DNA of 64,000 nucleotides. Origin: Actinomadura xylanilytica (GTDB lineage: Bacteria > Actinomycetota > Actinomycetes > Streptosporangiales > Streptosporangiaceae). A program made the translations under genes and the position numbers. The number at the start of each line of letters is the position of its first letter. The stretch's first letter is position 1. The notes under the pieces are model-generated. The model was not told the origin of the DNA. It ran no database searches and saw only the letters and a list, made by a program, of their open reading frames with translations. The stretch covers positions 1 to 64,000 of the forward strand of contig NZ_JASNWE010000004.1 in assembly GCF_030283145.1 (NCBI RefSeq), read 5' to 3'. Of this stretch, positions 60,981 through 64,000 are shown piece by piece.

Positions 60981-62275
60981 CCCTCGCCGTCGCCGAGCCC
61001 CAGCCAGAACCGGTCGGGGAAGACGTCCCGGTCCCGCACCACCGCCCCTTCCGGCGGGTCGAGCAGCCGCAGGCCGGGCCGCAGGACCAGCCGACGCACC
61101 GCCTCGGAGATCACCGCCGCGCCGGGATGCACGCCCACGCACGCGTGCGGGCCGTGGCCGAAATGCCATCCCGGGTGAGGCGGCCGGTCGGTGCGGAACC
61201 GATCGGGCTCGGGCACGGCGGTCTCGTCGAACATGGCCGAGGCCACGGCGGCCAGGACGGGGGTCCCGGCGGGCACGAGGGTCTCGCGCGGGGTGCCGGC
61301 CGCCAGGACGTACTCGCGCGCGCAGACCCGGATGATCACCTTCAGGAAGGGGTCGAACCGCAGCGCCTCCCAGACATGGCGGTCGAACTCCGCCGTGTCC
61401 CGATCGCTCGCGGCCAGGACGGCGGTCCTGAGGACCTCCGGGCGCAGCAGCAACTGCCGCACAAGGTGGGTCATCGAGCCGACGCCGTTCTCCAGGAAGC
61501 CCAGCAGCAGCCCCGCCACGTTGATCGTGATGCGGTCGTCGTCCCAGGCCAGTTCGTCGGGCAGGACGGTGCGCAGCAGCCGGGCGAAGACGTCCCCGCC
61601 CGGCGCCGCGGTGCCCTCGGCGCGGCGTCCGTCCAGCTCGCCGCGCAGGTGATCCATCATCTGCCGGCCGGCCGCCAGCGACGCGGCGTGGATCGCCGGG
61701 TCGTCGACGAGGTTGGCGGTGGCATCGGTCATGATCGCCCTGGACCAGCGCGCCAGCGTCCCGGGGTCCGGACCGGAGAGCCCGAAGTACTCCGCGCACA
61801 CCGTCGTGCAGACGGGCCGGAACAGCTCACCGACCGCGTCGATCCGTCCTCTCGGCACCGCCGCGTCCAGCGCCCGGTCGGCGGTGCGGGCGACCAGCGC
61901 GCGGACCCGGGGCACGTCCTCGGGGGGCAGCATGACCTGCATGAGCCCCTTCTCGCGCCAGTTCAGCGAGGTGCCGTCACGGGTGAGCATGACCGGTCCG
62001 CCGACGGCCGGCTCGAGCCGCGAGGCGTATCCGCTCACCGTGAAGACGTCGCCGTTCTGAAGCACTTCGGCGACGTCCGGAAATCGGGTCACCAGGGTGA
62101 AGGCGGGGGTGCGGAGAATCGGTCGGCGGGCCCGCAGTTCGGCGAAGAGGGAACGCCATTCGGCACGCAGCCATCCGGCCAGCAGCCCCAGCCCTTGCAG
62201 GGGGTCGCGTTCGGCGGCCGTCTCGTACCGATCCAGATAACCGCCCGCTGTGAGGTGCTGCGGCGCATCGCCCAA
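60977..62275 (-). CDS. Cytochrome P450, atypical I-helix, partner of dioxygenase
   Basis: 432 aa from TTG 62275, chosen because GGAGA lies 7 nt upstream and an in-frame TGA precedes. P450 landmarks: K-helix VWEALRFDPFLK (ExxR), haem loop WHFGHGPHACVGVHPG with the thiolate Cys near 379. The I-helix reads AGLLLGFLENGVGSMTHLVR and lacks the usual acid-Thr pair (normally AGxDTT), as in P450s that rearrange hydroperoxides without activating O2 (CYP74, prostacyclin and thromboxane synthases, fungal Ppo P450 domains). It is therefore a plausible hydroperoxide isomerase for the dioxygenase product. First gene of the minus-strand operon; divergent from the desaturase. Confidence 0.88.
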   Translation of the reverse strand: MGDAPQHLTAGGYLDRYETAAERDPLQGLGLLAGWLRAEWRSLFAELRARRPILRTPAFTLVTRFPDVAEVLQNGDVFTVSGYASRLEPAVGGPVMLTRDGTSLNWREKGLMQVMLPPEDVPRVRALVARTADRALDAAVPRGRIDAVGELFRPVCTTVCAEYFGLSGPDPGTLARWSRAIMTDATANLVDDPAIHAASLAAGRQMMDHLRGELDGRRAEGTAAPGGDVFARLLRTVLPDELAWDDDRITINVAGLLLGFLENGVGSMTHLVRQLLLRPEVLRTAVLAASDRDTAEFDRHVWEALRFDPFLKVIIRVCAREYVLAAGTPRETLVPAGTPVLAAVASAMFDETAVPEPDRFRTDRPPHPGWHFGHGPHACVGVHPGAAVISEAVRRLVLRPGLRLLDPPEGAVVRDRDVFPDRFWLGLGDGEG

Positions 62276-62512
62276 CGCGGTATCTCCATTTCACTCGGAG
62301 AAGGGCATGCGTCATCGCCGGAGAAACCGGTTCGTGACGCGAGGTATCTGGAAGCTAACCGTCCATAGCCGGGTCCACAAGCGCCTGACCGCAGAGAGTA
62401 TTGAGATAGCTACACCGGGGGACACTTCACTGGCCGCCGGGTGACTAGCGAGGCGCGCGGCGCATGTCCTTCAATCAGGCAGCGTCCGTCGTCCGGACCT
62501 GAAGGAGACGGC

Positions 62513-63484
62513 TTGTCCACGCCCACGGGTCGACCCGAACCACCGGTGGCCGGCACCGTCGCCGTGCCGACCGGCCGCCGCACCGCCTACCTGATCGTGC
62601 TGGTCGTGATTCCCCTGGTGGCGCTTGCCGCGGCGGTGGTCGCGCTGTGGGGCTGGGGCATCGGTCCGCGCGACCTGGTGATCGCGGCTGCCATGTACGT
62701 GGTCAGCATCTTCGGCATCAGCGTCGGCTACCACCGGCTGCTGACCCACCGCTCGTTCAGGTGCCGCCGCCCGTTGCGGATCGCGCTCGCCGTCGCCGGT
62801 GGCCTGGCGTTGCAGGGTCCCGTCACCTTGTGGGTGGCCGAGCACCGCAGGCATCACAAGTACGCCGACCGGCCCGGTGACCCGCACTCCCCCTGGGCGT
62901 ACGGCGAGGGCGGACGGGCGCTGCTGCGCGGGCTTCTGCACGCCCACGTGGTCTGGTTCTACACGGCCCGCCGCCGCTCCGATCGCCGGCACTGGGTCCC
63001 CGACCTGCTGGCGGACCCCGACACCCGGCGGCTGGACGCGCTGTACCCGGTCACCATGGCCGCCTCGTTCCTGCTGCCCGCCGCCGCCGGCGGGCTGTGG
63101 TCGGGGTCCTGGGCGGGCGCGTGGTCGGCGCTGTTCTGGGGCGGGCTGGTCCGCTACGCGGTCGTCCATCATGTGACCTGGTCGGTCAACTCCGTGGCGC
63201 ACCGGTTCGGTGACCGGGCGTTCGACACCCGGGACCATTCCTCCGACGTGTGGTGGGTGGCCTTGCTGACGTTCGGGGAGGGCTGGCACAACTGGCACCA
63301 CGCCGACCCCACCTGCGCCCGCCACGGGGTCCGCAAGGGGCAACTCGACGCGAGCGCACGGCTGATCCGGATGTTCGAACGCGTGGGCTGGGCACACGAC
63401 GTGCGCTGGCCCGACACCGGACGGATGGCCGCACGCCGCAGCCGGGCCGATGGCGGCGTGAAGCCGCGGGGAGCCGAACTCTAG
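62513..63484 (+). CDS. Membrane fatty-acid (acyl-CoA) delta-9-type desaturase
   Basis: 323 aa from TTG 62513, five bases after GAAGGAG; a longer frame begins at 62441. Membrane-bound di-iron desaturase: His boxes HRLLTHRSF, EHRRHHKYAD and EGWHNWHHADPT in order with four hydrophobic helices (YLIVLVVIPLVALAAAVVAL, IAAAMYVVSIFGISVGY, then two near 200-240). It introduces a cis double bond into acyl-CoA or lipid acyl chains. It is transcribed away from the P450-dioxygenase-lipase operon from the shared 240-bp region, so both may respond to one signal. The desaturated acyl chain is a logical dioxygenase substrate. Confidence 0.93.
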   Translation: MSTPTGRPEPPVAGTVAVPTGRRTAYLIVLVVIPLVALAAAVVALWGWGIGPRDLVIAAAMYVVSIFGISVGYHRLLTHRSFRCRRPLRIALAVAGGLALQGPVTLWVAEHRRHHKYADRPGDPHSPWAYGEGGRALLRGLLHAHVVWFYTARRRSDRRHWVPDLLADPDTRRLDALYPVTMAASFLLPAAAGGLWSGSWAGAWSALFWGGLVRYAVVHHVTWSVNSVAHRFGDRAFDTRDHSSDVWWVALLTFGEGWHNWHHADPTCARHGVRKGQLDASARLIRMFERVGWAHDVRWPDTGRMAARRSRADGGVKPRGAEL

Positions 63485-63646
63485 GTGAAGGCGGGTCGAA
63501 CGCCGGTGCGAAGGTGGGCCGGCCGGGAGAACCCCGCACTTGCCGACGTCTGCGTCCGTGCAGGAGGCGGCCGGCCCACGCCTGGGATCAAGTGTCGGCC
63601 GCACCTGGCATGCTCGCGCGGAACGCTCCCCAGAGAAGGCGGCGAC

Positions 63647-64000
63647 ATGACCGATCAACCCCTGCTCGACTCCGACGGAAGGTCCCTTCCGCTGCCCCCC
63701 GACCCCTTGAGCCCGGTGCCGGACGAGGTCGAGCACGGGCTGGCGGCGTACCGGGCCGGTGATGCCGCGCAAGCACGGGAGTCGCTGACCGCGATCGCCG
63801 GAACGGAACGTACCAGCGTGTCCGGGCATGCGGCGATGGCGCTGGCGGGCATCGAGATCGGGGAGAACGGGCTCGGCGGTTCCTACCGGCGATGGCTGGA
63901 GCAGGTGGCCGCGGGAGAGGACGCCTGGCTGGGCCCCTTGGCCGCGGTGATACTCACCCCGGACTTCCAGTCGGGCACGTCCTCGGACCCGGGCCGAGGG
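63647..64000 (+). CDS. TPR-like protein, cut by window edge
   Basis: ATG 63647 follows AGAAGGCGG; 118 codons are open to the edge. Reads MTDQPLLDSDGRSLPLPPDP, then HGLAAYRAGDAAQARESLTA, GHAAMALAGIEIGENG, RWLEQVAAGEDAWLGPLAAV, a tetratricopeptide-like helical repeat. Function unknown; the rest is outside. Upstream (63500-63600) is a long inverted repeat TGGGCCGGCC/GGCCGGCCCA that may end the desaturase transcript. Confidence 0.65.
   Translation, partial: MTDQPLLDSDGRSLPLPPDPLSPVPDEVEHGLAAYRAGDAAQARESLTAIAGTERTSVSGHAAMALAGIEIGENGLGGSYRRWLEQVAAGEDAWLGPLAAVILTPDFQSGTSSDPGRG

Noticed and set aside
59388..61799. 803-codon frame spanning peroxidase and part of the P450
   Set aside because: Only the part from ATG 60980 matches the peroxidase; upstream is out-of-frame P450 sequence.

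Overview
This is about 64 kb of high-GC DNA with dense, short-gap coding, many GTG and TTG starts, TetR/MarR regulators and WD40-bearing Ser/Thr kinases. That points to an actinomycete, most likely a Streptosporangiales/Thermomonosporaceae-type genome; this is an inference from style and gene content. Much of the window is accessory DNA: at least a dozen insertion sequences or remnants, a group II intron, an integrative island and several defence loci.

Layout. 1-9.6 kb: IS debris (IS5 edge fragment, integrase tail, deleted IS30 derivative, IS5 with an expanded hexanucleotide, and an IS3 whose left inverted repeat is split by a 1.9-kb group II intron) around a glutamate-binding lipoprotein/membrane protein pair. 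9.6-15.8 kb: a MarR-MFS-DUF1330 group, a methyltransferase, a decayed TCD1/trypsin pair, a chimeric transposase relic and a PQQ-type beta-propeller protein. 15.86-34.56 kb: an island of about 18.7 kb flanked by identical 45-bp copies of a tRNA-Lys 3' end. It carries a frameshifted tyrosine integrase, a three-gene operon (HNH/kinase-like, SF1 helicase, winged-helix protein) that looks like an undescribed defence module, a TetR/FAD-oxygenase pair, a serine recombinase and a large kinase with 14 near-identical WD40 repeats beside the right end. 35-43 kb: a DUF262-DUF1524-alkyltransferase-like fusion (candidate modification-dependent nuclease), an IS5 relic and a tandem pair of WD40 kinases. 43-47 kb: small secreted/hypothetical genes and a DHFR-like reductase.

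47-54 kb: a complete four-gene Wadjet (jetABCD) anti-plasmid operon on the minus strand; the last codons of jetD come from an IS end. 54-57 kb: a TetR regulator with operator, a beta-glucosidase stub fused to an alpha/beta hydrolase, and a secreted SurE-type phosphatase. 57-63.5 kb: a lipid-oxidation cluster. A haem fatty-acid-dioxygenase-type peroxidase, a P450 without the usual oxygen-activating Thr, and a lipase/acetoacetate-decarboxylase-like fusion are coupled by 4-bp overlaps. A membrane fatty-acid desaturase diverges from them. Together they suggest bacterial oxylipin synthesis: desaturate, release, dioxygenate, rearrange. A TPR-like gene runs off the right edge.

The two most likely new systems are the HNH-kinase/helicase/winged-helix module (17.9-23.1 kb) and the oxylipin-type cluster (57.3-63.5 kb).
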